Below are positions 39,771-52,545 of a DNA stretch of 64,000 nt, in pieces. Position numbers and translations under genes: made by a program. Numbering within the stretch: position 1 is the stretch's first letter; each line of letters begins with the position of its first letter. Under the pieces are notes generated by a model that saw only the letters and a program-made list of their open reading frames with translations, made no database searches and was not told the DNA's origin. The DNA is from Muraenolepis orangiensis (Eukaryota; Chordata; Actinopteri; Gadiformes; Muraenolepididae), in contig CM051016.1 in NCBI GenBank assembly GCA_027704905.1, positions 16,357,382 through 16,421,381 on the forward strand. The letters run 5' to 3'.

Positions 39771-40600
39771 CAATTCCAGGTGTTCAAATGAACCAGGAGG
39801 CTACAGTCACAAGAAACCAAGAAAGTGATAACCACCTGGTGACCTGATTTTCATCGGAACTTAGCAGAAGGAGTATCATTAAAGATGTAAATAATATCAT
39901 TTGACTAACGCGTTGACACAGAAGCGCACAGAAACGGTCAAATGCCCAAATTGATCGGCGCAGGACTGCTATGAAGTACAATTACGTCTAAATATTTACA
40001 ATTTAGAGCTTTTGTGTGCGTTGTTTAATTGTGTTTAATATTTGTGACGTGTGAACATATAACGTGTGGCTATTTAAATGGAACTTTGCAACTTTTATGT
40101 ACCCATCGATGACAAAAGTGAGGAAGGTAGCTTATGTGTGTGTCATCCTTAGGCACTTCATTAAGAACCTTGACCATTCACGAGACTCGTTTGCTCAAGG
40201 TCAGATCCTCGGTTCTACTGTGCTTCACACCACGCAAGTGTTGTTTTTGTAGTCCCGTATGACCTTAGGTCAGAGTAGATGGAGTGGTTGAGGGTGTTTG
40301 GTGTCCTCCTTCAGTAGCAACTCATTTCCAACTCATTTTCAATTTGGGTCGGGATCATCAACACACGCTTCAGATTGTTTTCAGGGTGGTTCCTCAAATG
40401 AAAACACATGAAAATAGACTAAAGCCATCATCTGCTGTAACCAGGTGATGGGAACACCCACCACCCAACCTCCCTCATGTGATTCAATACAGTTAATAAC
40501 TTAGTGAGAGACATTATGAATACAATGCTATTGCTCTGTTTCCTGGTCTCAGTTCCTAATAGACTTTCCATAGGCATTCAACTGTAATGTCCCTCCCCAG

Positions 40601-40668
40601 GTGGGGACCCTGGACAACCTGCTCAGTGTGTCAGATAACCTCTCTCAGCTCGACACTCTTACAGAAAG
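40601..40668 (+). pseudogene. V-ATPase subunit C-like exon remnant
   Basis: A 68-nt exon-like unit (acceptor CTCCCCAG, donor AG|gtaaaa) encodes VGTLDNLLSVSDNLSQLDTL, very like the GTLD.L..LSD.L..LD segment of V1 subunit C. About 210 bp further on, a frame reads ELKEIANKVHLMLEDMES (40868-40921). It can be aligned with the next part of subunit C, but the splice phases do not join and a poly-C run follows. Human ATP6V1C2 lies beside NOL10, so this is probably a relic of that gene at its old position. No other exons were found. Confidence 0.5.
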
Positions 40669-41097
40669 GTAAAACAATCACATGAGTGAATAACACTTTG
40701 TGTACATAATGTGAGTGGTGGAGTAGACTGTCTCTACCCCCCCTTCCATCAGGTGACCAATGCTTATCTAACCTAGATACTACGTTGATTTGGTCCTTTT
40801 CATTTGGGCTGGGAACTTGGGTGCTAACTTGGGTTCTAATCAGCCAGAATGAGTGCTGGTGTAAAAGGAGTTAAAGGAGATCGCAAACAAGGTGCACCTC
40901 ATGCTGGAGGACATGGAGAGCGACCCCCCCCCCCCCCCGCGCGCGTCCCGCTCGGAGCGGGGCCACAGCTTCCTCTGGAAGATGATGGAGAAGCAATCAG
41001 CAAAGGGTACTCGAGACGGCGGCCATTCATGAGGTGGAGCAGATGGAGTTGAAGTCGGGAAGGAGCGACACTCCCGACGACACGCAGCGATGAGTGA

Positions 41098-41136
41098 TGA
41101 TGCTGATGATGATGATGCTGATGATGATGATGATCA
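41098..41136 (+). repeat. (GATGAT)n simple repeat
   Basis: Short GATGATGCTGATGATGATG runs. Confidence 0.8.
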
Positions 41137-41619
41137 AGTACTGTGTTGATAGTGCTGTCTTTATGAGCTGTTTATCTGTTGGGATTCAACTCAATATTGT
41201 GCATTCCTCTGTGTCTTAGCCCATACTATGTATTTACGTTTTTAAGTTATACGCTTTATAAATTGAAAACACCTGGAACACTGTATGCTAACATCTGATA
41301 TGTGTTACATTGTTATGTCTACAAAACAAAGTAGCATGAAAATACTTAATTTACTGAGTTTTTAGTCCGTGGTAGGCTCTTTGTTTACTCAAAACCCAGT
41401 TAAGATTGTCCTGTGGTTTTGCAATATTTTCATCAGTAAAATAAAGAAAAACAATATGTGTAGTTAATGTGTGTGTGTGTGTGTGCAGGCTGTTCTCATA
41501 AACGATACGTAGGATTCCCTATGAAAAAACAGTGCACTTTGTTACGTAGGAAATCGTACGTATCAACCCAGTGCGCATGTGCGAACTTCTGCAGCTATAA
41601 TGTCAAGCATTAAAAAATA

Positions 41620-41762
41620 GTGGATGACCCCTCTCACCCCAACCATGGACTGTTTGCCCTCCTCCCCTCCGGGAGGCGCTATAGAAACCTTTGTTCCAAG
41701 TCAAGCAGGCTTAGGAACAGCTTCTTCCCCTCAGCTGTCATCTCCCTGAACTCTGCACCACG
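41620..41762 (+). mobile_element. L2-clade RT C-terminal fragment
   Basis: It encodes, with shifts, a LLPSGRRYRNLCSKSSRLRN-like end as in copy B (13770-15015). Confidence 0.7.
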
Positions 41763-41811
41763 AAGACAGCCCCCACCCCTGCTGTGAGGTATGTGAGGTC
41801 ACATACCTCAC

Positions 41812-41902
41812 ATACACGCACCCGCACACACCCACATGCGCACCCGCACACACCCACATGCGCACCCGCACACACCCACATGCGCACCCGCACACACCCA
41901 CA
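41812..41902. repeat. 20-bp minisatellite CACCCGCACACACCCACATG
   Basis: Four tandem copies. Confidence 0.9.
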
Positions 41903-42639
41903 TTGTTTGTAGCAGAATTTGCAGCAACCAAACTATTAAACATGATCACATATGACCCCTGCATGTACAGTTGTACATACACTCAGGAAACAGCTTTAGC
42001 AAATAACTACCACCATCACAACACCACCTCCATCATCACCACCAACCCCTCTCATCTGCAAACACATCACCTCCACCACCACCACCCTTATCTCTAATCT
42101 TCACCATGGGATTCTAGTGGGAGGGATCCCACGATCCCATGCCCTTCAGAACCCTTTGTGGAGGTTGTTGTGTGTATGTGTGTGTGTGTATATACAGACA
42201 TACACACGGAGATTGAATAGCTTTATACACTGTATGGTTACTCTACACATGCACCTTGATTTTCTTACTGCCTAAAACCAACAAAAAAAGCCCAAAGCAA
42301 GCTTTCAAATAGCCAATGCTTTTCTGTTGTCATGGTTGCCGTCTATAAATAACAGCCATTATATGCATTATATCAGGCTCAATGAACTTCACCCTCTGAC
42401 AGGAACATGGTTACTGAGTAAATGCCACATTATGACACATGGCATATTCAGAGGCTCAGTTTATGTTAACAGCTGGTAAAATATGTTGGAAAATATGCCG
42501 CTTGAATCAACGAGAAAAGTTGTTGACCTTCCTTAAGAAAAAACAGATTGATGCATGGATTTGCAGTGGAAACACAGGTGGCTTTTGACAACCTCCTTTC
42601 AATGATTGACCACGGGAGCTACGCTGTAAAAGCTGCCAC

Positions 42640-42682
42640 CCTGCACCCTGCACCCTGTACCCTGCACCCTGCACCCTGCACC
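42640..42682. repeat. CACCCTG tandem repeat
   Basis: Six copies of CACCCTG with a GTACCCTG variant. Confidence 0.85.
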
Positions 42683-42802
42683 TTCTAAAGAAAGTGGATT
42701 TACCTCTGGGGGAGCACCTCGCTCTCAGTAGGACGCCTGGTCCACATGCCCTCCCCCGTCTTTCCCCCAATGTTTTTTGGTTTTATCAAAGCGGTGGGAA
42801 GA

Positions 42803-42804
<2 letters not shown>

Positions 42805-42855
<51 letters not shown>

Positions 42856-42868
42856 GGGGGGGGGGGGG
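42805..42868. repeat. (GT)n plus poly-G
   Basis: GT run followed by a GGGGG block. Sequence at 42100-42800 and 42870-43240 shows no gene. Confidence 0.9.
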
Positions 42869-43242
42869 TTAGTCGTGTGAGGGCAGGGGTTAAAAAAAGC
42901 TTTCACTCAATAATGTTTTGTTCTAGTTAAATGTTACTGTTAGCAGGAAGCAAAGGATTGGCGCTGAGGGGCACTCTGTGAACACATGAAGGTTTAGGTA
43001 AGTGGCTATACAACGTGTTAGTGCTTTAACAGAGACACAGACAGACCACTACCTCACCCTTAACTCAACCACAAGAAACCACTAGGAAGAGCCAGTGTTA
43101 AAGACTATGGGAAAGTTACTTCAACTTACTTGTACGAGGCCAACACACTTTTATTTAGTAATGGCTAGTCAATTTAGTTTTGCCAGATTCTAAACACTGC
43201 CAACTCCTATAAAAATAAAAAATAAACGTTCTGCTGTTATGG

Positions 43243-43244
<2 letters not shown>

Positions 43245-43287
<43 letters not shown>
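43245..43287. repeat. (TA)n microsatellite
   Basis: Short perfect TA run. Confidence 0.9.
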
Positions 43288-43289
<2 letters not shown>

Positions 43290-43674
43290 TAACGTTTAAC
43301 ATAAACACGTACCTAAGGAATGTTCGATAGATTTGAACCATAACGGAAAATGAAACATCAAAGACCTGAAAGGAATGACCCTCAGTGCCCTTCTAGAATC
43401 TGGAAGAACTAGGAAGTGCTGCACCTGCAGTGGTTATTAATAGCAATTGACAGCAACGAGAATACTATGAATGATATATATTTTATAATGGAGAAGAATT
43501 GTAACCCCTTTACACGTTACATCACAGCACACCCTGGATGTTAACTTCTGCTGCTGAAACGGCTGAACATTTTGTACAGCAAAAAATCTCCTCTTTGAGT
43601 TAGGCCTACATCATAGATTTGTCTCCTCGCTCGGTGAACGCTTGTCTGAAATAAAATGATTATATTGTTGCACA

Positions 43675-43850
43675 GCTGTTATTGACACTGTGATGTCATT
43701 TGCTACAATGGGATGCTTACTCCCTGTTCCCTCTCGCAGTATGACTTTTTAAAACAATACTATAAAAAATACTATATACAATAAAAATGAACATAAAAAG
43801 AACAATACAGTGATGGATGATATTTACATAATATACATAATATTTGAAAG
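43675..43850 (-). mobile_element. L2-type 3' tail
   Basis: GGGATGCTTACTCCCTGTTCCC is the reverse of the LINE tails at 51500 and 4080. It directly precedes another LINE in plus orientation. Confidence 0.6.
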
Positions 43851-44555
43851 CACATTGTCACTCCCCACAACCAAGCCCCTCCAACGCATCCAGAACGCAG
43901 CATTTGGTATTCAACCTACCAAAATTCTCCCACGTGACCCCTCTCTTCCGCGATCTCCACTGGCTTCCGGTAAATGCTTGCATCAAGTTCAAGACTCTGG
44001 TGCTGACCTTTAGGGCAGTCAATGGAACTGCCCCAGCCTACCTCCAGGCATTGGTCAAACCCTACATCCCAGCCAGAGCGCTCCGCTCAACTTCTGCCAG
44101 GCGACTTGTTCGACCTTCACTGATGACAACCAAGCATCGCTCGTCCAAGACCCAGCTCTTCACGGCTCTGACTCCACAGTGGTGGAATGAACTCCCGTCT
44201 CATGTCAGGATGGCAGAGTCCCTCGCCAGCTTCCGCAAGAGACTCAAGACCCACCTGTTCAGAGTCCACCTGGACTCTCCATGAACCCTCCTTCTCCTTT
44301 GTGAACCCCTAACTTGCTTAAGTCCTGACATTAATAGCTCTTAGCATGTATATCTTAGTATATTCTAGCAAGTGTATATCCTTAATGTTGTTAACACGCT
44401 CTTATCACAGCTACTTAAGCAGGTGATCTGGCAATACGAAATTATGTTCGCGTACCTCAGCGTTATGCTATTGTCTACTTCAACAAAAGTACACCTTGTA
44501 AGTCGCTTTGGATAAAAGCGTCTGCCAAATGCCCTAAATGTAAATGTAAATGTAA
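43851..44555 (+). mobile_element. LINE (L2/jockey-like) 3' portion
   Basis: A 146-codon frame (43844-44284) encodes the C-terminal region typical of fish LINEs (NLPKFSHVTPLFRDLHWLPV, FRAVNGTAPAYLQALVKPY, TPQWWNELPSHVR). It is followed by a 3' UTR ending in TTGTAAGTCGCTTTGGATAA and TAAATGTAAATGTAAATG. It is related to 47635-49000 on the other strand. Confidence 0.85.
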
Positions 44556-44720
44556 TGAGTCCAGAAAGTCTAGAAAATTATAATATTGTAATGTTATCAA
44601 TGTTATGATAGTGGCAGCACTCCTAGCAGTTCAGTAGGCCTACTGCCTGTGGATAAAAACGATCCTTAAACCTGGTAGTTCTTGTACGGATGCTGACAAT
44701 TGTATCCCAATTGAAATTGT
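44556..44720 (-). mobile_element. L2 tail fragment
   Basis: GTGGCAGCACTCCTAGCAGT and AACCTGGTAGTTCTTGTACG are the reverse of the L2 C-terminus at 51150-51240. Confidence 0.65.
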
Positions 44721-46320
44721 TTCAATGGATAAAGTGCCTCATTGGCATAATCCCATTGACCTCTATGGGAAATTCCTCTTACCATTGATGGCCAATGCAG
44801 TGCAATCACGTCAATGAATTGATGGGCGGCAGCCTATCAAAAGCGGCTTTATAACAAAGCACAAAGGTTCCCACGGTGCTATCTCTCCATGGGGGGTCTT
44901 CTCGCGCGTCTACTTTGTCTTCCAATGCCCTCTCAGTCTCTTGTGACCAACACCTGGGTGTAAACTCAAATTACCTTAACACCTTAAAGACAAGGATATT
45001 GAACTGTACACAAGTAAAGTAGCCTTCATGAGATGGCTACATGCAGCCTGGAGCTTTCAAATATTCCAATATATAAGCTTTAGATTCATGTTCATAGGCC
45101 TTTCATAAAAAATCACATATTGTGTAATGTTTCCCAAAGTTGCAAACACATTTGCATGAATCCTTGGGGGTGTTGAGGTGTAATGCCAATTACGATATAA
45201 CAACATATCGGGAAATATCGGGAGACGAAACAGGACCCCCGCACATTCGATCCCGATCCAGGACAATGTGCATGCTAAATAACGGCAAATCCTAATTCAA
45301 ATGTCTATTTAATGTTTATGTCCACACCTTCAACCATTTTTTACTTGACAAAGTCCCAAGTGGCTCTACTCTAATTCAGTCGATGCCGTCAAAAGTATAC
45401 GAGTGTAAGTTGCTTTAGCTTGGTGATCCTGGCTCAGACAGAGATGGCATCGCCTCTATGCAGTCATCAAGAATGAGTGTTGTCTTGAGGCCTAATCCAC
45501 AGAGAGGACTTTCTTAAAGAGTCATCATGTGCAATAAGTATGCTAGATGACCCGACCGGCAGCAAGCTTCAAGGCAGGAGTCAATAACCATCAAGCTTTC
45601 CAGAGATCAGGTACTGGCACTGTAACTTATAGCACTGACTGAGGCCCCTAAGGAACAATCTACATATATTCTCATGTGATAAACCACTATGGACAATTTC
45701 TCACGTTCGATTTAGATGTATATGGTATTTGTCATTCATCTGTTTAGCATTACAGAAAAAAAATTACCTGTAAAAAAGACAACTATATGAGACTGTCTAT
45801 TCTGATCTATGGGGGAAATAGAATATATTTTAAAAGATGTCCCCTTTTTCACTGCTGACATACCTCTTCACATCAAAGGTATGTCTTTGACATCTTTACC
45901 GGCCATGCAGGAAAATGTTTTACACAACACTCTTGTGCAGTAGACAAATCACACCCACGTAGCGTAGAAAAAACCCTATGCTGAAGAATAGCAGGAAGTA
46001 ATCTATCATTTGAGGTAACCTTTTCAAGATAGCTTCTGCCTTTAAATACCACTTTCATTGGTGTGTCACGGCGAGATAATTACCGCTGTCTATCTAACTG
46101 TTCAAGTTGACTAACGGGCCTATGCAGAGAGTCTGTTATTACATCAAGCACAAGCCAAATTTAGCTGTGTTCGCTGTGGGAACTCTTGCTGCCTTATAGG
46201 GGAATGCATTTTAGAGTAACATGACTTGTGACTCTCAAGTAGCCTTGACCTTCTCCTCCAGCCACCCAACACCACAAAGATGATTTCTAGACCAAACCCT
46301 GTAGATTCCATGGTTACATA
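44721..46320. other. Intergenic, no supported feature
   Basis: A/T-rich and apparently unique. No exon, RNA gene or repeat family was recognised. Confidence 0.5.
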
Positions 46321-46324
46321 AGAT

Positions 46325-47632
46325 AGTTGAAAAAAATAAATAATAATGTTTCAAAGATTTTCGGAGAAGCCATGGAGGACTTTCAGTCGGCACCAAAGCA
46401 TTTCTGGCCAACAATCCAGCGCCTCAGGAGGGGGAAGTGTGGATCCATCCAAGCTGTGTACAGTAAGGGTGGGACATTGCTGACCTCAACTGAGGAGGTG
46501 ATTGGGCGGTGGAAAGAGCACTTTGAGGAACTTCTTAACCCAACTAACCCACCCTCGGGGTCCCTCGGGAAATACTGTGGGGGGTGCTGCGGGAGTATGG
46601 GGTGTGGGGGTCACTTCTGAGGGCCATCCAATCTCTGTAATCCCAAAGCAAGAGCTGTGTCCGGATTCTCGGTAGTAAGTCGGGCCTGTTCTCAGTGGGT
46701 GCTGGCCTTCACCAGGGCTGCGCTTTGTCACCCATCCTGTTTGGGATTTTCATGGCCAGGGTTTCAGGGCGTAGTCATGGGAGGGGTTTCAGTATGGTGG
46801 GCTCAGGATTGAATCGCTGCTGTTTGCAGATGATGTGGTCCTGTTTGCGTCATCAGTATGTGACCTTCAGCAGTCACTGGATCGGTTTGCAGTGGAGTAT
46901 GAAGCGGCTGAGATGAGGATCAGCACCTCGTAATCTGAGGCCATGGTTCTCGGCAGGAAACTGGTGGATTGTCTACTCCAAGTAGGGAGGGAGTCCTTAT
47001 CCCAAGAGAAGGAGTTTAAGTATCTTGGGGTCTTGTTCTCGAGTGAGGGGAGGATGGAGCGTGAGGTTAACCAGAGAAAAGGTGCAGCGGAACGATATTG
47101 GCTGCCCTTTACCACACCGTTGTAACCAAAAGAGAGCTGAGCCAGAAGGCAAAGCTCTCGATCTACCGATCAGTCTTTGTCCCTACCCTTACCTATGGTC
47201 AGGAACAATGGGTAATGACCGAAAGGACGAGATTGCGAATACAAGCGGCCAAAATGAGTTTCCTCAGGAGGATGGCTGGTATCTCCCTTAGGGATAGGGT
47301 GAGAAGCTCAGTCACTCGGAGTGAAGCCGCTGCTCCTTCACGTAGAAAGGAGCCAGTTGAGGTGGTTCGGGCATCTAGTAAGGATGCTTCCTGGTCGCCT
47401 CCCGAGGGAGATTTTCCAGGCATATCCATCTGGGAAGAGACCACGGGGCAGACCAAGGTACAGGTGGGATGATTACATCTCCACACTGGTCTGGGAACGC
47501 CTCAGGATCCCCCAGTCAAAGCTAGTCGATGTTGCCAGGGAGAGGTACGTTTGGAGAAGTTTGGAGCTGAAGCTGCTACCTCCGCGACCCGACCACGGAT
47601 AAGTGGTAGACGATGGATGGATGGATGGACTT
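46325..47632 (+). mobile_element. RTE/Rex3-like LINE fragment
   Basis: Broken frames encode the pre-RT region (HFWPTIQRLRRGKCGSIQAV, VIGRWKEHFEELLNPTNPPS), a deleted palm, the FKYLGVLFSSEGRMEREV segment and the same C-terminus as at 1-606. It ends in an ATGG repeat (47611-47627). The central RT core is deleted. Confidence 0.88.
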
Positions 47633-49000
47633 CAACAAAGGAAGAAAGAAAGGAAGGTAAGAGAACAACTTGTCACCAGTAGTCAAAAGTGCATTTCATT
47701 TCTAACAAGTCTCCAAGAACTGAACCAGTGCTCAGGTAAAAATACAATAAGTTCAGGTAAAAGTACAGGAAGGTAAAATTAAAATAAGTTGCCAAACAAT
47801 ATAGAACAATATCTAGAACAATATCTACCTAACAATTTACTTAAATAATCGACTTAGTAAGACACTAGTAAAAGTGATAAGAGGATATGCTATGAGGAAG
47901 GATCCGGGTAGTGTGTCCTGAAGAGATGGGTTTTCCGCCTGCGTTGGAAGATGGGCAATGACTCTGCAGTCCTGACATCCATGGGGAGTTTTTTCTACAA
48001 ATTAAGGGCCAGGACAGAGAAGAGCCGTGACTGCGTAGATCGGCCACAAGGGCCTCTATGCGAGGGGGCAATCAGACGGCCCGAAGAAGCATAGCAAAGT
48101 GGACGGGCGTAGATGTAGGGCTTGACCATTGACTGGAGGTAGGATTTAGCTGTTCCATTTACTGCCTTGTAGGCTAGCACCAAGGTCTTGAACTGGATAC
48201 GAGCAGCTACAGGTAGCCAGTGTAGAGACCGAAGGAGGGTAGATATGTGGGAGAACTTGGGTCGGTTAAAGTGCAGGCGAGCTGCAGCTTTCTGAATGAG
48301 CTCCAGGGTCCTGATGGCAAATGCCGGGGCACCAGCAATGAGGGAGTTACAGTAGTCCAGCCGGGAGATGACAAGAGCCTGGATGAGCACCTGCGCAGCC
48401 TTTTCAGTGAGAAAAGGCAGATTCCTCCTGATGTTGTAGAGGAGGAATCTTCAGGAGCGTGTCACCGGTGCAATGTTTGCCGAGAGCGACACTTGGTCAT
48501 CCAGGGTCACACCCAGATTTCTTGTGGTCCAAGTAGGTGTCACCACAGCCTTGTCAATGGTGATAGCCAGGTCTCGGTGCGGACAGCCCTTTGCCGGGAA
48601 GAACACTAGCTCAGTCTTTTCCAGGTTGAGCTTTAGGTTGTCCGAGGGGGGAAACGACAAGACCAGTTGGGACAGTTGAGTCGTCAGCATAGCAGTGGTA
48701 CGATAAGTCATGGGAGTGGATAACAGAACCAAGGGACGTTGTGTACAGGGAGAAGAGAAGAGGACCCAGGACAGATCCTTGTGGAACCCCAGTAGTCAGT
48801 CTGCGGGGTTCTGACACAGACCCTCCCAGTGCCACCTGGTAGGAGCGACCCGTCAGGTAGGATGCAAACAAGGAGAGAGCAGAGCCTGAGACACCTATCC
48901 CCTCAAGGGTGGAGAGGAGAATCTGGTGGTTCACAGTGTCGAATGCTGCAGACAGGTCCAGGAGGTCCATAGTGCAGTAAATTTGATGAGTCCAGATAGT
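47633..49000 (-). mobile_element. LINE (L2/jockey-like) 3' half
   Basis: The minus strand encodes an RT palm (MDLLDLSAAFDTVNHQILLS, GVPQGSVLGPLLFSLY, CYADDS), a thumb region (KTELVFFPAKGCPHRDLAIT) and a C-terminus (VISRLDYCNSLIAGAPAFAI). Frameshifts break it. The 3' end near 47640 carries the shared SINE/L2 tail. Confidence 0.88.
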
Positions 49001-49320
49001 CAAGCCAAGTATGATAGTGTAATGTAATATGGATGACAATGTAATGATAGTAGCAGGACTCCTAGTGGGTTCAGTAGGTGCACTGCCTGTGGATAAAAAC
49101 AATCCTTAATCCTGGTAGTTCTTGTATGGATGCTGCAGAACTGGAGACCGGACGGTAGTGGGGAGAATAGATGGTGCCCAGGGTGGTTGTGGTCCTTAGT
49201 GATGGAGATGGCCTTATTCCGACATCTGGTCCTTACAATCTCCTCAATGCATGGACACCCGATAATCTTTTCCACCATCCTCATGACCCTCTGGATGGCT
49301 TTCTTGTCCTGCGTAGTGGT
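49001..49320 (-). mobile_element. L2 C-terminal fragment
   Basis: A frame reading RMVEKIIGCPCIEEIVRTRC and DHNHPGHHLFSPLPSGLQFC is the L2 C-terminal region. It lies adjacent to the previous LINE in the same orientation. Confidence 0.75.
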
Positions 49321-49689
49321 GTGTAGAACATAAACATCGGCAATAGCGTATACGTTTTACAACAGACTACATGATGCGATCACAAATTATGTAAACATCA
49401 TATTGTGGGAGTGTGTGGAAACGAGGAGACAGTAGATAGGTTGTTTACATTTACTTTACTTCCCAACATGAACGGTAGAACAGCGGCAGTAGTGAAGCTT
49501 GAAACCGCAACAGTAACAAAAGGCGAACGTATCAGAACCGGTACATTCAAAACTCCCGCTCCAAACATTACCCAGAAGGCTCCTCGGTTGAACTGTCTTA
49601 AAGGAGCCGTAAATTCATCTCATAGTGTCCAGTGAATATCTGTGTCCCAAGTGGGTCATAACACAGGCGCCCCCAGAATTCACTATAAC
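49321..49689. other. Unassigned sequence beside a gypsy fragment
   Basis: A 76-codon plus frame (49405-49635) has no recognisable domain. The stretch could be LTR or 3' flank of the adjacent gypsy remnant. Confidence 0.3.
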
Positions 49690-50135
49690 TGAAACACAAA
49701 AACGAAACAGCCGATTAGTCAAAAGTGAAAGGGGCAGGGCCAGCTTAACCGGCCTGTCCAGGTCAAAATGGGCAGGTTTGAGACGGTCCACCGAGTCCCG
49801 TTCAGACTTCCTCGACTTTTTTCCGGCCCTGCCTCCAGTACGCGAAAGGGGCCGTTGTAGGGAGGCTGAAAGGGAGTACGGTGGCCCTCATGGCGAATGA
49901 AGACAAAGGTGGCCGACTGAAGAACCTTGGGGACGTAGGACGGAGGGAGGCAGTGGTGAGAAGTGGGGATAGGAGCAAAGTCGCCAGGGCTGTCCCGGAG
50001 AGTAGTTCGATGTGAGGCAGCAGACCAGCCGCGGCAACCTGGAGAAACACCCAGGAACACCGCTGTCCGTGAGGCTGGCCCGCAGAGCTGCTTTCATGGA
50101 GTGATGGGCCCGCTTGCAAAGCCCGCTGGCCTGTG
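49690..50135 (-). mobile_element. Ty3/gypsy pol remnant (integrase C-terminal region)
   Basis: Overlapping minus frames spell the end of a fish gypsy polyprotein: an AALRASLTDSGVPG-like segment, DFAPIPTSHHCLPP and the chromodomain-like ATFVFIRHEGHRTPFQPPYN followed by GPFRVLEAG. Several frameshifts and a stop mark it as dead. No LTRs were resolved. An L2 copy adjoins it at 50140. Confidence 0.75.
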
Positions 50136-50139
50136 GCTT

Positions 50140-51060
50140 GTATGATCATCAAGTTTGCTGATGACACGACAGTGATGGGCCTGATCGCCAGCGACGACGA
50201 GACAGCCTACAGGGAAGAGGTCGGATCGCTGGAGAAGTGGTACCAGGAGAACAGCCTCGCCCTCAACGTCAAGAAGACCAAGGAGCTGATCGTGGACTTC
50301 AGGAAGTAGAGAGGAGAGCACAGCCCTATCTCCATCGACGGTGTTGCAGTAGAGAGGGTCAGCAGCTTCAAGTTCCTCGGCGTGCACATCTCCGAGGACC
50401 TCACATGGTCCACGCACACCACACACGTGGCCCAACAACGCCTGTATTTCCTCAGGCGTCTGAGGAAATTCAATATGGGCCCCTGCATCCTGAGAACATT
50501 CTATAACGACACCATCAAGAGTGTTCTTACAGGGTGTATCACCGCCTGGTACGGGAACTGCACCGCACTCGAGCGCAGAGCGCTTCAAAGGGTGGTGCGG
50601 ACGGCCCAGTATATCGTCGGAGGTGAGCTCCCCTCCCTCCTGGATATATACAACCAGCGGTGCGTGGCCAAGGCCAAACGAATCATAAAAGACCCCAGCC
50701 ACAAACTGTACTCACTTTTACCGTCAGGCAGGCGATACCGCAGTATCAAGTGCCGCACAAGAGATAGCTTCCACAGTCAGGCTGCTGAACAAGGGTGTAT
50801 AGCATATAACAATATCTATTTTATTGCATTGATTTATATATATATTGCTCTTTTTCTGTGCTAATATATTGCATTTTATATATGCACTTTTATATTTTTA
50901 TATATTTAACTTTATACAGTTTGTACTTTTTTACTTATTTTTTATTCTATTATTTTTATTTTTATAACTGCTGTCTGTCGTCGGGTATTGCACATAAGAT
51001 TTTCACCCATTGCTTATACTTATATAACTTTGATGTGACGATAAACTTGACTTGACTTGA
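50140..51060 (+). mobile_element. L2-clade LINE fragment (copy D)
   Basis: It starts within the RT motif (IIKFADDTTVMGLIA) and proceeds through QEKNSLALN-like sequence, VERVSSFKFLGVHISEDLTW and the C-terminal LPSGRRYRSIKC. It ends with the A/T-rich 3' UTR and ATAAACTTGACTTGACTTGA. One stop follows VDFRK. Closest to copy C. Confidence 0.88.
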
Positions 51061-51605
51061 TCTTTAGGACCAGATGTCGGAAAACATCATAAAGGACTGC
51101 AACCACCCTGGGCACCATCTCTTCCCCCCCCTACCGCCTGGTCGCCGGTTGCGCAGCATCCGCACAAGTACTACCAGGTTTAAGGATCGTTTTTATCCAC
51201 AGGCAGTGCGCCTACTAAACTACTAGGAGTGCTGCCACTTTCACTTTCATAACATGTCATTAACATTATACTCACATACTTTGCTGGACTTTCTGGACTC
51301 ATCCCAGTTACTGCACTGTACTGCACTGTATTCATGATGCTGCTGCACTACTGGCGCTTTTGAAAGATTTTTGTAAAAAAAACAAAACCCCAAAAACATA
51401 CATATGATATGTACATATCATTTATGTCACTGTGCTGCTCTTTTTTGGTTTATTTTATTGTATTTATTATTTTTATGGTGTTGTTTTTGAGATGTACACT
51501 GCGGGAGGGAATGGGGAGTAAGCATTCCTATGTACTTGTTACAAATGGCCAATAAAAATCTTGTATCTTGTATCTTGTATCTTGTATATTGTATCTTGTA
51601 TCTTG
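51061..51605 (+). mobile_element. L2 3' end with (TATCTTG)n tail
   Basis: It encodes PGHHLFPPLPPGRRLRSIRT and FYPQAVRLLNY-stop, then a 3' UTR with GGGAGTAAGCATTCC and a repeated CTTGTAT tail. Confidence 0.8.
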
Positions 51606-52160
51606 GAACAGACAAACAAACAAAAAACAAACAGGAGCGAAAAGATTTCCTCTTCCCAGCTTCGATGGTGAAGGTAACAAATTCAACCACCATCATTTCA
51701 ACCACCCTTGAGGACGTTTCCTTTTAATATTGAGGATTAATGAGAATCAATAATGAGCCATTTCAAAGGGTTTGTGGAGGAATATTCTGGGCATTTATTA
51801 ACCTCAACATTAACAGTTAATCAGCTAATATATCTAGATTAACACCATCAGCAGTTGCATCAATTTTAGTTGAAGAAAACAAAGGCTGTTGCGCCATCTC
51901 CTGGACACAGTACATGCTGTTTTGTGAATTTTACTTCATGAAAACAACAGGCAGACAGAAACAAACCAACAACAAAGTACTGACCAACTGTGGCAGACAC
52001 TAGGGAACTGAAATACATTGAACACAGGTGAACACAGGTGACAAACAATTCGATAACAACACAAAGGACAAAACTGTAATGAGTGGGGTTTGGGGCAGGA
52101 TCATTAAAGTACAACACCCCCTCAAGAAAGACCTAGTGGCCTTGAGACTCCACTTCACCC
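51606..52160. other. Intergenic, no supported gene
   Basis: No domain-bearing frame and no known repeat was recognised. Confidence 0.45.
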
Positions 52161-52162
52161 CT

Positions 52163-52545
52163 GGGCTGATCAGGCTCAGGGCTAGGCACTCTAGGCTCAG
52201 GGCTAGGCACCCTAGACTCAGGGCTAGGCACCCTGGGCTCAGGACTAGGCACCCTAGACAAAGGACTAGGCACCCTAGGCTCAGGGCTAGGCACCCTAGG
52301 CACAGGGCTAGGCACCCTAGGCACAGGGCTACGCACCCAAGGCTCAGGGCTAGGCACCCTAGGCTCAGGACTTGGCACCCAAGGCTCAGGGCCAGGCACC
52401 CTAGGCTCAGGGCTAGGCACCCTAGGCACAGGGCTAGGCACCCTAGGCTCAGGGCTTGGCACCCTAGGCTCAGGGCTTGGCACCCTAGGTTTAGGGCTAG
52501 GCACTCTATGCTCTGGGCTAGCCAGCTCAGGCTCAGGAACAGGGC
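52163..52545. repeat. 21-bp minisatellite GCTAGGCACCCTAGGCTCAGG
   Basis: Eighteen or so copies with CTCAGGG/CACAGGG variants. The unit is a multiple of 3, so three frames (RLRARHP, PSPEPRV, LALSLGC repeats) are open. None is supported as a gene. Confidence 0.95.
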
